Shown here in pieces: positions 1 through 11,100 of a DNA stretch of 64,000 nt. The stretch covers positions 310,001 to 374,000 of the forward strand of contig NW_004190416.2 in NCBI RefSeq assembly GCF_000224145.3, read 5' to 3'. The translations under genes were made by a program, and so were the position numbers. The notes under the pieces were generated by a model. That model saw nothing but the letters and a program-made list of their open reading frames with translations, was not told the origin of the DNA and ran no database searches. Numbering within the stretch: the stretch's first letter is position 1; every line of letters begins with the position of its first letter. The DNA is from Ciona intestinalis (lineage: Eukaryota > Chordata > Ascidiacea > Phlebobranchia > Cionidae).

Positions 1-2
1 AG

Positions 3-2336
3 TTCGAGGTATATGGGAACAGACTACAAGATCCCACCAAGGCAAAAGACGAAAACGATAATTTAAAAACGGAAATGACGCAAATGCCTAAATCGATCCT
101 GAAGCGCACGGGGTCAGGGGTCAGCACGAGGTCATCAAGGTCAATCGGTGTTTTATCTCTCGATTCTGGAATGGCGAAACTCGCGGCTTCATTATTCAAC
201 AATCGGAAATCGAATGACGTCAAGGGGAACGGTGACGTCACGAGAACAAGTGAAAAAAGAACTACTCGCGCTAAAAAGGGGCAACTGGGGAATTCCACGG
301 ACCCCAACTCCTTACCAGCTGTTGGGGGTAAACGGGGGTCAAACCTTACAGAAGGGAAACCCCCGATCGGGAATAACCCGCGGCAAATCGTGACGTCACC
401 AAGCAAGAGCGTTAGTTTCAAACTTGAACCAGAAACGCATGAAGATGACATCATTGTTACGAAAAAGGGCGGGGCCCGGTGGGGCGTGGCATTTTCAACC
501 AATCAGGAACGAAAGAATTTCTACGCACAAGAAAGGTATGGTTTGGTTAAAATCGTTGAACAAGAACGTTTATAATACTGATATAGATACATTACGTTTC
601 TAAAAACAACAGGTATGGTAGGTGTCCCATCTTCCCCTACCCTTATATAACCGTTAATAAAACGGTCCGCGTTAAATTACAATAATTCGTTACGAAGTAC
701 TGTGCGGTAAGATGGGACACCTTTAGCACATAATATTCAAATATCCTGATCGTGTTTTAAACAAATAACAACGGTCTATGGGAATTGTGAGCATATACGG
801 TTTTATAATTCTTTGAATGTTCTTTGTTTACTACCGAACGGGACGTGAGAACAAAATAAAAAGGTGTCCCATTCTCCCCGACCCTATTATATAACTGTAA
901 CCCTTATTGATTAAATAATAAAAAAATGCGTTAAATTACAATCAATCGTCTGGAATCAATCAACTTGTAATAAATACGAACCAACTCGGCGGTATAACAT
1001 AAACTATCACGAGTCATCACATGTCAATACACTCAGTAGGTCACGGTCAAGCAGTATAAGCTTAACTAGCCGTAAATACAAGTAGATAATCCTATATTAA
1101 CATACACATATCAACGCTACAGTTTAAGATGCGTTTTATATTTGAACCTTGGATTATATTGTAAAGGTCATAACAGAGAATAAATCAAGGACCATCTTTC
1201 CCCAACCTACTATTCTTATCACAAGTAAGAAGTCAAAACAAAACTTGTTTAGTAAAACTAAACCCAGCCACACAACAACAACAGCCATTAAAACACACAA
1301 AAAGCGAAAAAACTTCGTAAACTAAAACAGTTTTTCTACAAGTCAAATCCTCCCGCAACTACAGCACCAATTTAAACTATTTCCTAAAACAACTAATAGT
1401 AACCCTAGGTACAATTGACCAATAATAACCTTTAACTCCAATCCTTCTCCAGGTTAAACTACCCAAGTGACGGTAGATCAAGCGGTCGAAGTTATGACAA
1501 AACTAAAGGTCAAACACAGGTATGTGACGTCACGATGACGTAATTAACATGTATGACGTCGGAGTAGACCAAGTTGGACGTCACGATGACGTAATTAACA
1601 TGTATGATTCGCGTACACTGATCGAATACATTTACTTATTTATTACTTATTTACTTATTTATCCTCGCATGGCCAGGCAACGACAGCCGTTATAACACGG
1701 ATGTTCTGTTCCATACACCTCGGCCCCGCTTACGAATTACCACATATGTAACTTATTTATCCTCGCATGGCCAGGCAACGACAGCCGTTATAACACGGGT
1801 GTTCTGTTCCATACACCTCGGCCCCGCTTACGAATTACCACATATGTAACTTATTTATCCTTGCATGGCCGGGCAACGACAGTCGTTATAAATTTCAAAC
1901 ATCACCTTAAACAACCTATAAGAGACCGCTGGGTTGTAGCAATTGTTGTTAAGTGTTCCTATTGAATGTACGAAATACTAATTACGTGTTATAGCGTATG
2001 AATATGCTTTATTTGTTGCAGTATAAACTAGAACGACCACCAACTGAAGCTCACCCATCCACTGCCCTCTTGCGCCCACGTGCGGACGGAGGAATTACCG
2101 GCGTCTCAGGAATTCATTTGATGGCTGACCCTTATAGAAGGTACCTGATGGCTCGAGCTATTGACCAATCACAACGCTTTGCGGTCCGTGAAAATCCGAA
2201 ACTTGCCGAAACAAAAGAAATGAGAAAAGCGACTAAAATTAGCGCACATATCGAGCCAAGTATCAGCGGGGATTCGGGGCTCGGAATCCGGCGGAGTTAT
2301 GCCCAAACTCTCCCTTCTATTAAACACGGAAGATAG
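3..2336 (+). CDS. Unrecognised basic protein, 3' part of a gene cut by the window start
   Basis: The reading frame is open from base 3, so the ATG at 75 is probably internal and the gene begins upstream. The first visible exon runs to about 535 or 545. The last exon begins after a TTTGTTGCAG acceptor at 2022 and stops at 2336. The donor AAAG|GTATGG (535) has the better consensus but the wrong phase; TTTG|GTTAAA (545) joins in phase 0 and is my choice. The product is hydrophilic, rich in Ser, Thr, Lys and Arg, with no membrane segment. It contains PKSILKRTG and, near the exon end, KSVSFKLEP, which fits the K-x-V-x-F form of the PP1-docking RVxF motif. The C-terminal part has DPYRRYLMARAIDQSQRFAV and ends SIKHGR. 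I do not recognise the family; the PP1 idea is inference from a short motif only. Confidence 0.6.
698..895 (+). mobile_element. TA-flanked MITE (family A), first copy
   Basis: About 195 bp with inverted ends close to TAGTAGGGTGGGGGAAGATG / GGTGTCCCATCTTCCCCCAC and a conserved interior (GATCGTGTTTTAAACAA, then TTTGTTTACTACCAAATGGG). It lies in the intron of the first gene. A lone end fragment of the same family sits at about 612-650. The best-preserved copies (24417, 24045) start TAGTA, end TACTA and are flanked by TA, suggesting a Tc1/mariner-type target. Confidence 0.75.
1523..1600. repeat. Direct repeat of a CRE-like block
   Basis: Two copies of GACGTCACGATGACGTAATT followed by AACATGTATGA lie about 45 bp apart in the intron of the first gene. 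Each carries the CREB/ATF-type core TGACGTCA or close variants. Whether this is an enhancer or a chance local duplication cannot be told from sequence. Confidence 0.5.
1645..1900 (+). mobile_element. Tandem cluster of the ~100-bp element (family B)
   Basis: Two nearly identical full units and a third partial unit in a row. A unit reads GTAACTTATTTATCCTCGCA, then CAACGACAGCCGTTATAACA, then a segment ending ACGAATTACCACATATGTAA. Other, more divergent copies are scattered through the window. The ends are weakly inverted (GTAACTT versus GAGTTAC), so it may be a very small MITE. Confidence 0.65.
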
Positions 2337-2679
2337 CATTGTTACGAAACAAAACTTATTATTGCACCATGAAGCACATATTGTGATGCAACACAGCGCC
2401 GCGATTTATAAATATATATCTGTCTAAATTGTTTTTCTTATGTTGTAACATTAAATTGCCAAAACAATCTGTGTTTTTGTCTAAATTTATTATAAAAAAG
2501 AAGAAAAAACGTGGCGGTGGTACAAGTTGTGGAGAAAACATATCAAAAAAATATCGAGACAAAAATGGCAACAAGTTTGGTATTGGTTAGCGTATTATGT
2601 AGAAGGTGGATTCTTAACAATTACCGGTAACCAGAAAAAGACAGAATATAGCATTGAATGAAATAATTTTAGGGAAAAA
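2337..2679. other. Convergent intergenic region
   Basis: Short 3'-to-3' gap between the unrecognised plus-strand gene and RNASEH2A. AT-rich, presumably both 3' UTRs. No repeat or further coding signal seen. Confidence 0.5.
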
Positions 2680-5679
2680 CTAAAAATTTGTGACGCGTTT
2701 CATTTTGTTTTCTGTAAAAAACTGGTGTCGGGAATTCCCCTTCTTGGAGAAGTACGACGTGATTGGTTCGTTTGAACTTTCTTCATCATCGTCCGCCCAG
2801 TGAACCGGAACAGCTTCGTTTTCAAGCAGTTTGCTTGCTGATGAAAAATATTGCCATCATTTCCTTATAGAAGCTGATTCGATCTTATTTTTGCACTAAG
2901 CTCTGTGCAGCATGTTATGTCTGTGCTGTGATAGATCGCTATCTTTCTAGACCCAATTTCCTGTCTCTTAGCCCTACTTAACCATAATTTGAAACACAGC
3001 CAATAAAATTGGGGAAAATGATAAATCTTATAATCTTTATAGGTGAGGTCCTACAGTGTGACATTCTGACATATCACAGAGACCTGGAACTTATGCCAAA
3101 GCTGGCCTATTATTCCAACTATAGACCTTACCACACAGTAAATACAATACTATCCCGTACTAGACACCAATACAAAACTTGCAATCCACAAAACATAAAT
3201 TCTGCTGTTGCTGCTGTCCGGCATAACATTATATGAAATAGACAAAACAGCTTTGCTGGTAAAACAAGTAAATTTTATTATACCAACGTTTAATTATACC
3301 CTGATGGTGTCTTACTGTATGGCAGACAAAATATTGGTATAATAAAATCTCTGTTTTTTACCAAAAGAACTAATTACTTATTTATATACCACAAAATATA
3401 AAACTTGATAAATTGAACATAACTTACTTGTTGACCAACTGAACCGAACAAAACTTGGGAATCCAAATATCCGGTCAACATTGTTACGCAACCATACCTT
3501 TGTTACAGGGTCTGCATATGAATAACATTATTGTTTTAACAGAAGATAGATACAGTTAAATAAATGTAATTTATTTTTACAAATTTAAATCACTTTGGAC
3601 TTTTGAAGTATTGAAGTTTAACAAAAAATTAATTTATACATGGCCAGTCCTACAATCAGTGGCTCTGCGCTTGTATCAAAACCCAAGAACACCTGGCTCA
3701 ATGCTCGGCACTGTTACAGATGGTCACTGATGAAATGTAACACCCTGTGCGCCTGGGTAATAGGCCGAATTTGGCCTAAATCTCATGTCAAATTGCATGC
3801 CAAGCTGAACAAAAAGGTACATGGTCTAGTCAATTTGAAAAGTCCTTTTACCTGCAGGGTATCCGGAGCCGTATTTTGTATCGGTGTCGGGGTTTTCCCT
3901 AAACCGCCACTCCTTAACAGCCTTATCTCGACAAACTTTCGCGCAAATACTTGCAGCGCTAACCACAGGGTATTTGGAGTCCGCTTTTTTCTCAACAGTA
4001 AATTTTATAGAGGGGAAGATTTTCTGTGGAACAAAATGTATTTGGGTGAGTATATCTCTAGCATAGGCACCAAACCTGGGGTTGCAGGGTGGGCAGACCT
4101 ACCCTGCAATATTTGGCGCTGCATTAATCAGGAAACGTTATAGCAATAGTTTAGACTACAATTTAATGTGAAATTATTCTTTGGTTACATACATTTCGAA
4201 AAGTTTGTACATAAATTGAAAAGTATAAATAGGCTTTAAATAATAATAATTGCCATTGGGTTAAAAGAATAGGAAAAGTAGAGTAAAATAACTCAAGTGT
4301 AAGATAAATAAAGTCACCTTTAATTTTTCAGCGTAAGTCTGAGGTGGCCCAACTGTATCCACATAAACTTCTGTTACTTCCACACCAAGTTTTAAAGCGC
4401 TTCTTATCAAATCTATGGCAGTGTCATGCGAGATAGAGTTCAAGTTGTATTTTGATCTGACAATATACATTATGACATCATAGGTGCAAAGTTAAAAAAA
4501 TCAAGGGTTGAAGACACAAGGTAACCAGGCAAAAGTTACAGCAAGCCAGCAACAGTATATAGGCCACGGAACCAAAGTTGATCAAAATGATGTCAATTCT
4601 AAGTTCTAACATCTGGTTTTTGCATGTCACATGAAAAAATGTTTTAATTAAACGTCCCACTTTTTTAAATTCCCCAATACACCCGAGGGCCCTAAAAAAA
4701 TTTAAAAACAAAAGATTTTTTTCGTAATTTATTTGGTAAAAATTTAGAAGAAAAGAATTTTTACTTACAGGTTCATATATATATATAATGTTTGTCACAT
4801 ATCTTATATTTTGTACCAACCTTCCTAGCATAGAAGTTGAAATATAGGCAGGTGAGAGAATATGAATCATCCACCCAATGTATTCACTAGCTTTGTTGAG
4901 CGTCTCAAATAAACTTTCGCGCTGTTCTTCTTTTAATACTTTGGAATCATCACAACCGAGCCCCGCTAGTTTGTCTTTGCATGATATTGGTGTGAAGCAA
5001 GAAGCGTACACCATCGGACCTGAGTACAATTCATTCATAAAATCTACAATGAAATTTATATAATATGGAAAATAAATTTAAATACTGTTTACTGGCATAT
5101 TTTGATTACAAACTTATGGCTAAAATACATTTCCGAGAAAAAACAGGCCGCTTGGTATAGTTGAACAAAATGATACAGATAACAAAATTTTGATTAAACA
5201 ATTTGCTAAGTGGGCTAACTCAATTCTTAATGCCAAATCCCCTAATGTGCCGTGCTGTAGAACATTACTTTTACAGAAAATAGAAAACAATACTAACATC
5301 CTTGAACAATAAAGAATTTATAAACATGACGTTGGTAAAAATACACTTATTAGTTATTCATTTCTGTATTGGTAAACCATTAACTCCTCGTTCAAAAACA
5401 TTCAAAGAATTATAAAACTGATCCTCAGGACTCCTATAGGCTGTTTTAATTGTTTAAAACATGATTAGGATTCAGGATATTTGGATATAATGGGTTGAAG
5501 TTGTCCCGCCTTCCCCCACCCTACTATAGAATATAAAGAATAAACAACTGACCAAGCACAGGCCCTCTCCCAGCTTCATCTATACCAAGACAGCAAGGTT
5601 CGGACGTCAAGAGTTTCGGAATATCAGATTTGAGCTTAAAATTCTCATCACAGTTATTTAAAAAATGCTCTATCTCCAT
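2680..5679 (-). CDS. RNASEH2A: Ribonuclease H2 subunit A, six exons
   Basis: Catalytic subunit of RNase H2, which cleaves RNA of RNA:DNA hybrids and single ribonucleotides in DNA, in the nucleus. Exons on the minus strand: 5679-5553, 5019-4821, 4456-4318, 4023-3852, 3511-3428, 2837-2680. All splice sites are GT-AG and phases agree, giving 292 residues (human 299). All four active-site acids are visible: D34 and E35 in [13 protein letters not shown]142 in YVDTVG, D170 in [11 protein letters not shown]. Other family blocks are [56 protein letters not shown] and the C-terminal TSYFSKK with a PCNA-box-like RHQFFTENK. The start at 5679 gives the expected distance to DEAGRG. Introns carry repeat family C (about 3640-3800) and other repeats. 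It follows the hnRNP gene on the same strand by about 330 bp. Confidence 0.95.
3640..3805 (-). repeat. Family C repeat in an RNASEH2A intron
   Basis: Minus-strand copy of the roughly 90-bp repeat whose consensus contains GATTTAGGCCAGAGTTGGCC and CCAACACCCAGGGTGCTAC. Another copy lies at about 3040-3120. It makes spurious open frames through the neighbouring exon. Confidence 0.6.
5385..5527 (-). mobile_element. Partial family A MITE in RNASEH2A intron 1
   Basis: Carries the GTTTAAAACATGATTAGGAT interior and the right end CCCGCCTTCCCCCACCCTAC. The left end is missing. It abuts the exon 1 donor by about 30 bp. Confidence 0.65.
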
Positions 5680-6007
5680 TAATAGGTAACTTAAACCTAA
5701 ATATTGTTTAAAAAATTTAAACAATATATGATTGAAATAAATCGGCATGTACAAAATTTGGCCAAATATTCACTTTTCAGAAACACACCATGCGTACGTT
5801 AACAATTACAGTTAAGTTTTCATCAGTTTTAAAACGGTAAAATTGAAACCCGATGCACCTTGTAATTTGTATGGAGAGAAAGACAAACTAGTAGATATAA
5901 AACCAAAGAAGAGAATCATAAAAATCAAATCTGTGCCAAGTTTATGCAGCTTAGACCAATGTGTAGAAACCGCTTCAAAATATTCAGGAAAAGTTTTTTT
6001 CGAAATT

Positions 6008-7087
6008 TCAATATTGTCCAGTTTTGCCTTCACTGTTTCCATAACTACCGTACCCACTGCCATAGTTACCGTAACCACTGTCACTAGTTTGATTTCCACC
6101 GCCGTTGCCATAGTTACCACCACCAGCACCATAACCACTGTTGCCATAACTACCACCACCGTATCCGCCGTTGCTGTAGTTACCGTACCCATCGTTGCCA
6201 TAACCACCGCCGTAACCATCGTTAGCATAACCCCCCTCGTAACCGGCATTACCACGACCACCATAACCACCACCCCTGCCACCAGAGCCATAACTACCAT
6301 ACCCACTTCCATAGGGACCACTGGACCTCTGTCCATGCTGACCACGCATTGGACCAAAGTTACCACCATAATCATCATAGTCATCGTACCCGCCATACCC
6401 TTTACCATAACCGCCTCCATAGTCACCTCTATTCCTCCCTCTCCCTCCTCCTCTCCCACCTCCTCCTCCTCTGCTCCTAGATCCTCCAAATCTGCTCTGT
6501 CTAGTTTCCAAATCTTGCTTCGCTCTGTCCATCTCTTGCTTCGAAAGAGCTTTTTTCACCTCGCAACGAAACCCTCCGATCTCATGGATCCGTTTAGCGA
6601 CTAATTTGTCCACAACGTCAAAATCGTCAAATGTTACGAACGCAAAACCTTTTGGTCGCGTTGTTTCTCTATCCAACGGAATTTCAACAGACTCAATCCT
6701 CGCGTTTCCTGTAAAAGTATTGAAATATTCTCTCAGAGCATTTTCATCACAACCTTCCTTCACGCCTCCAATAAAAATCTTCTTCACTTGAACGTGCGCT
6801 CCTGGTTTTGACGACTCTTCTCTTGAAACTGCTCTTTTTACATCAATTGTACGGGAATCTAAAGTATGAGGTCTATCATCCATACATGCGTCTGCTTCTT
6901 CTTCTGTTTCAAACGTAACGAATCCGAAACCTTTAGACCTTCCGTTATCTCTGATCACAACACAGTCTGTGACATTTCCATATTTCGAAAAATAAGCGCT
7001 CATTCCATCGTCGGTTGTATCGTGGTTAATTCCTCCAACAAACAACTTTCTAGACTGCTCTTCTTCTTTTCCAGAACCGTACGGCAT
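6008..7087 (-). CDS. hnRNP A/B-like protein with two RRMs and a glycine-rich tail, intronless
   Basis: 359 residues in one uninterrupted frame. RRM1 (about 13-90) has RNP2 KLFVGGI and RNP1 SKGFGFVTF; RRM2 (about 102-180) has KIFIGGV and KGFAFVTF. After a basic linker with a RGGGGGRGGGRGR stretch comes a Gly/Tyr/Asn/Ser-rich low-complexity region (about 215-359) of GGYG and GNYG type ending GKTGQY, typical of the phase-separating tails of hnRNP A1/A2/A3, DAZAP1 and Squid. The expected role is nuclear and cytoplasmic mRNA binding, splicing and localisation. An AG sits one base before the ATG (CAACTAATAG|G), so a 5' UTR intron or trans-splice acceptor is possible. Large open frames on the opposite strand here are by-products of the GGN codon repeats. 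Assignment to one vertebrate orthologue is not possible by eye. Confidence 0.93.
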   Translation of the reverse strand: MPYGSGKEEEQSRKLFVGGINHDTTDDGMSAYFSKYGNVTDCVVIRDNGRSKGFGFVTFETEEEADACMDDRPHTLDSRTIDVKRAVSREESSKPGAHVQVKKIFIGGVKEGCDENALREYFNTFTGNARIESVEIPLDRETTRPKGFAFVTFDDFDVVDKLVAKRIHEIGGFRCEVKKALSKQEMDRAKQDLETRQSRFGGSRSRGGGGGRGGGRGRNRGDYGGGYGKGYGGYDDYDDYGGNFGPMRGQHGQRSSGPYGSGYGSYGSGGRGGGYGGRGNAGYEGGYANDGYGGGYGNDGYGNYSNGGYGGGSYGNSGYGAGGGNYGNGGGNQTSDSGYGNYGSGYGSYGNSEGKTGQY

Positions 7088-8169
7088 CCTATTAGTTGTT
7101 TTGTGTTTAATTTAAACCCGAATTTAAAAAGTTAGTAAAATTCTATTTTTACTTTTACCAGCTAGAAAGGCACATAAAAAAACGTATAAGTTTGTTTAAA
7201 ATGTTGTTATGTATTAAATGAAACCATTTCTTTCCAGTTTAAGACAAGTTCCCTTGCATTTAAGAATAGAATTTCCCTTATTTTTGTCTGTCCAACTATC
7301 TTACTACGAACACGATTTTGCGCTTGTTTTTATTTCGCACACCAACGTAAGCATAGAAATAGCATATTGCACGCGTTTTGTAACGGGGAGCAACTATGTT
7401 GGCATCCTTAATTATAAATATTAAAGCGAGGAATATTGGTGGTATAAGTACAAAATCAGTATATTATCACTCACACTTTCAGAAAGAATTCCTTAGGGCC
7501 TAGTGCTACCACACATAGTACAAGTAATATGAGTCTTCTTGCCTAAACTAAAATGCCATAGTTTTAATTCTCATAAAATAAACAGACCAGCAGTTTTTGC
7601 TCAAGCACACATATGTGTACCATGATACCAGCAGCAAGCCTTGAACTCATAATCTCTGCGTTAGAGGCGGGCATGCTAACCACTGTGCCACGCCGTCGGT
7701 CATTATGAAACTAAAAAGAGATGAACCTGCTTACATGTTCAACAGACAGGCCATAATAATCAACAGTGGTTAACTTTTACAAACACTTTTTATTGAACAA
7801 AATACTCTTTGCAAGACAACAACAAATACCTTATAACATTCAACATGTACACACAAATGATAAAATGGCAATAGGGTGGTAAAAATGGGATGTGCGCAGT
7901 TTTTCAAAATAAAACACACTTAACTAAAAGTGAATTTATTATTAGTGCAGAAAATCTCTTGCAAATCTTTAAAGCCAATATATGCAGTTCTGCCAAACCC
8001 TGGTAATATTTTTGCTTTTTATTTCTAAACATACACTTGGTTTATTAATCCCCCTTTTATACCATAGCAAACCAGTATTATTGCACAAAAAAAAACAGAA
8101 CAAAATTAAAAAATTTCTCAGAAAAATATCCCAGATAAGGCACAAACAACAGAAAAAGTCAATAAGAAA
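7088..8169. other. Intergenic: TRABD 3' UTR, a SINE and the hnRNP promoter side
   Basis: Lies between the TRABD stop and the hnRNP start, both on the minus strand. A minus-strand AATAAA near 7790 could end TRABD about 380 nt after its stop. The SINE-like element at 7595-7702 is the only repeat recognised. The part nearest 7088 should hold the hnRNP promoter or trans-splice acceptor. No coding frame here looks real. Confidence 0.5.
7595..7702 (-). mobile_element. tRNA-derived SINE-like element
   Basis: Read on the minus strand it starts near GACGGCGTGGCACAGTGG, with an A-box-like TGGCACAGTGGTTAGCA followed 30 bp later by a B-box-like GAGTTCAAGGCTT. It lacks a foldable complete cloverleaf, so it is a SINE head rather than a tRNA gene. 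Confidence 0.6.
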
Positions 8170-11100
8170 CTAAAAACTTGGAACAAAAGCCACTGCTGTC
8201 TGATAAAAACCTGTCCATGCAATAAATCTATACACAGAATACACAACTACACCAAGAACAGCTCCTTTGGCCGCAAACTTTAAAACTTGCTTTACTTTTG
8301 AAGGTTTTGGTATCCTAAAGGATGGAGTAGTTATGTTATATTAATTGCTACATGATAAAATAAATCTAAAACTATAACACTGAAATAGTTTAGAAACAAA
8401 TTACATATGTACTACAAAGAACAAGAACAACTATGTTAAAACATAGAACAAACATGTTAAAAAAGGAAAACCATGTTATGAATAAAACAAACTGTTTAAC
8501 AGATATAAAAATGCAAAAGTGTTAAAAAAGAAAGAAGGAAGTTCACACATTATTTAATAGTACATTTCAATTACTTCAGGCTCAGTTTAAATATAAAAAT
8601 GTGAAATTATTTACAACTAAATTCCCACTTCCTTACTTCTGAATTTCTTTCATTTGTTCCTCGGTAATTTCTTCTTGAAACCGTTTCTGAATTCCACCAG
8701 TGTGACCGATACCTACCACACCAACTATCACAGCAGGGTGAGTGGCTGGGTGGAATAAATTTGATTAAATATTGGAAACACTGTTTTCTAAACAACAGAT
8801 AAAACTATCAAATATGATTTTGACAGTGTCAACACCCCATGAAATTTACCTCTCAGCATGGCAACATAACTGCCATGCAAGCTCAATCGCTATGGCAATT
8901 TGTACGCTTGTTTTTGAGGATGCCGTCAACCAGTCATCGTACTATTAGTATTACGTATGCTTTTTATACAACTAGTATTTGCAAGCACTTACTACCTCAG
9001 CATTTTTGACAAAATAGCAAATAAAAGCAAACACTTAACTCTGAGATGAACTTCATGGTCAAATAAGGCATAAGATATGAGAAATGGGGTTAACAGGGTG
9101 TTAGTTACAGCTCAAAGAAATCTAATGTAATTTATTTATGAAATAAACGAAGGTATGAATTTTTCACTCACAATCATCAGGTAGAGTAACTCCCATCTTC
9201 ATTGTCTTCTGCAAGTAACCAGTAAGGAATATATCTCTCTCAGCAACTAATGCATTCGCCATATGTGGAAATTCTACCACCATCTCTGATAAGAGCTGTT
9301 CGAACATGTCGCGTTCTTTCAATTTCTCCACATCTTCAGCACTAGAGAAATGTTTAGATTTCAAAACCAAAATTATGGATTCTTTCTAAGCAGTAGATGC
9401 AATGGGCAACCCTAACGTTACAAAGTTAGTTACCTGTTATAAAAACATTCTTCCATAGTTAACTAATAATGCCTTAACTGTTGAGAAACAATAAATAAAT
9501 AAATGTCACAATACCTGATTGGTTTAAGTTCTTGCAACAGAAGGAAAGCAAACTTAATCTTCTGCCAGATTGACAGAGATGCCAACATTCTTTGCATTGT
9601 TATTTCTATCGGTCGATCGCCAAGTAATAACTGGCATCCAGGGACGCTGGTTACATAGATATCATAAATATACTTTGGCACTGCGGTCTTCTATATGGTG
9701 GTAGTTCTGGTGGTCTTTAGTAGCCATGTTAGAGCCATGTTAGATTAGCCATGTTAGAGCCATGTTAGATGACTTTGGATTTAGCCTGGACTAACTCTTT
9801 ACCCAACATATCATTCATACAGTTTGAAATAAATTGTATAAAAAATTATTTGGAACAAAACAAAAAAGATTAAACCTTTTTTATTTTTTTATTTGGCTGA
9901 TGTTGCTAACAGCGTAACAGGCATAATGTAATATAGAAGTAAGTTACTTCCTGGTAAAACAAAACTGGCTTTACTCCACTGATGTTTCATATGGGAGATA
10001 TAAATATAAATTTAAATCATTATTAAAACCAAACCTAACAGAAACATTCAACTATTAAAATTCTCATGAAGTACTAGAAGCCGAAAGGCACAAATTCTGG
10101 GAAACCTATTTCCTGTCATGGGTTCTTACAGTTTTACTTCGCTTAAAGCAGCTCGAAATTCCCCCCCAGGAGCCATTCCTAGTTGTTTGGTTATATGAGA
10201 TGACATCTGGAGCATCATGTATAAGACAAGGCCTGATATCAAACCTTTCTGTAAAAAATAAAGATTATATATAAGCCTATAACATAGGCATTCACATAAA
10301 TATACATATTGTAATCCTTATAATGCCTATTGCCATATATAGTAGTGACAAACTACGAGTTAGTTGGACTTATATTTCTAAGATACAAACCTTCAATAGT
10401 TTTCATGATCACCGATCACTAGATATAAACATACTTTCTTGTTTCCATGAGTTACAAATTTTATCACTTTTTTGGAAGAATTTACTTCTTTCTCTTTTTT
10501 TGGGTAAGATTTTACTTTTTCCTACCATACTGTAACCCCCAGCCCCCACCAACAACATACTTGTTTAATGCATTTAGACAATCGTTCCATCGCGCTTTCT
10601 TCTGATATTTTGGTCAAATAATCTTCATCATAAGCAAGGACTTGGACTCGAGACGAGCATAACTCAACGACCACTGCATCTGGTTGTACCATAGATATAA
10701 CCTAAAAAAAACAGGTAACATTACAATTATCATATTTTTTGTGAAAAATGCTAGAAATAACCTCAAAAAAAAAAAAAATGTTATTGATGTCATTTTTCTT
10801 TCAAAGTTGTAGAGTATGACGCTAGACAGGGACATAAAGTCTTACAACATCTAACATGCCATTCGACATGAGAATTAGGTCAGTTGGCCCATTTTCCCGA
10901 CACCCAGGGTGCTACAAACCATTTAGTAACCGCTGGGTTGGGGCAATTTATAAGTAAATGCTTTGCCCAAGGACACACACGCATATCAGTATCAAGCATT
11001 GAACCCAGTGTCTCTAAGACATATACACTATTCAGTTTCTACATATTAGATCCTACTAAGTGTCTTGTCCAAGGACACATATACCTCTCCGGATCGTTAT

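Noticed and set aside
3640-4143. 167-codon plus-strand open frame
   Set aside because: It runs antisense over an RNASEH2A exon and a family C repeat.
5812-6604. Long open frames overlapping the hnRNP gene in other frames, rich in Thr/Val or Met/Val
   Set aside because: They are by-products of the repeated glycine/tyrosine codons of the hnRNP tail; no start context or domain.
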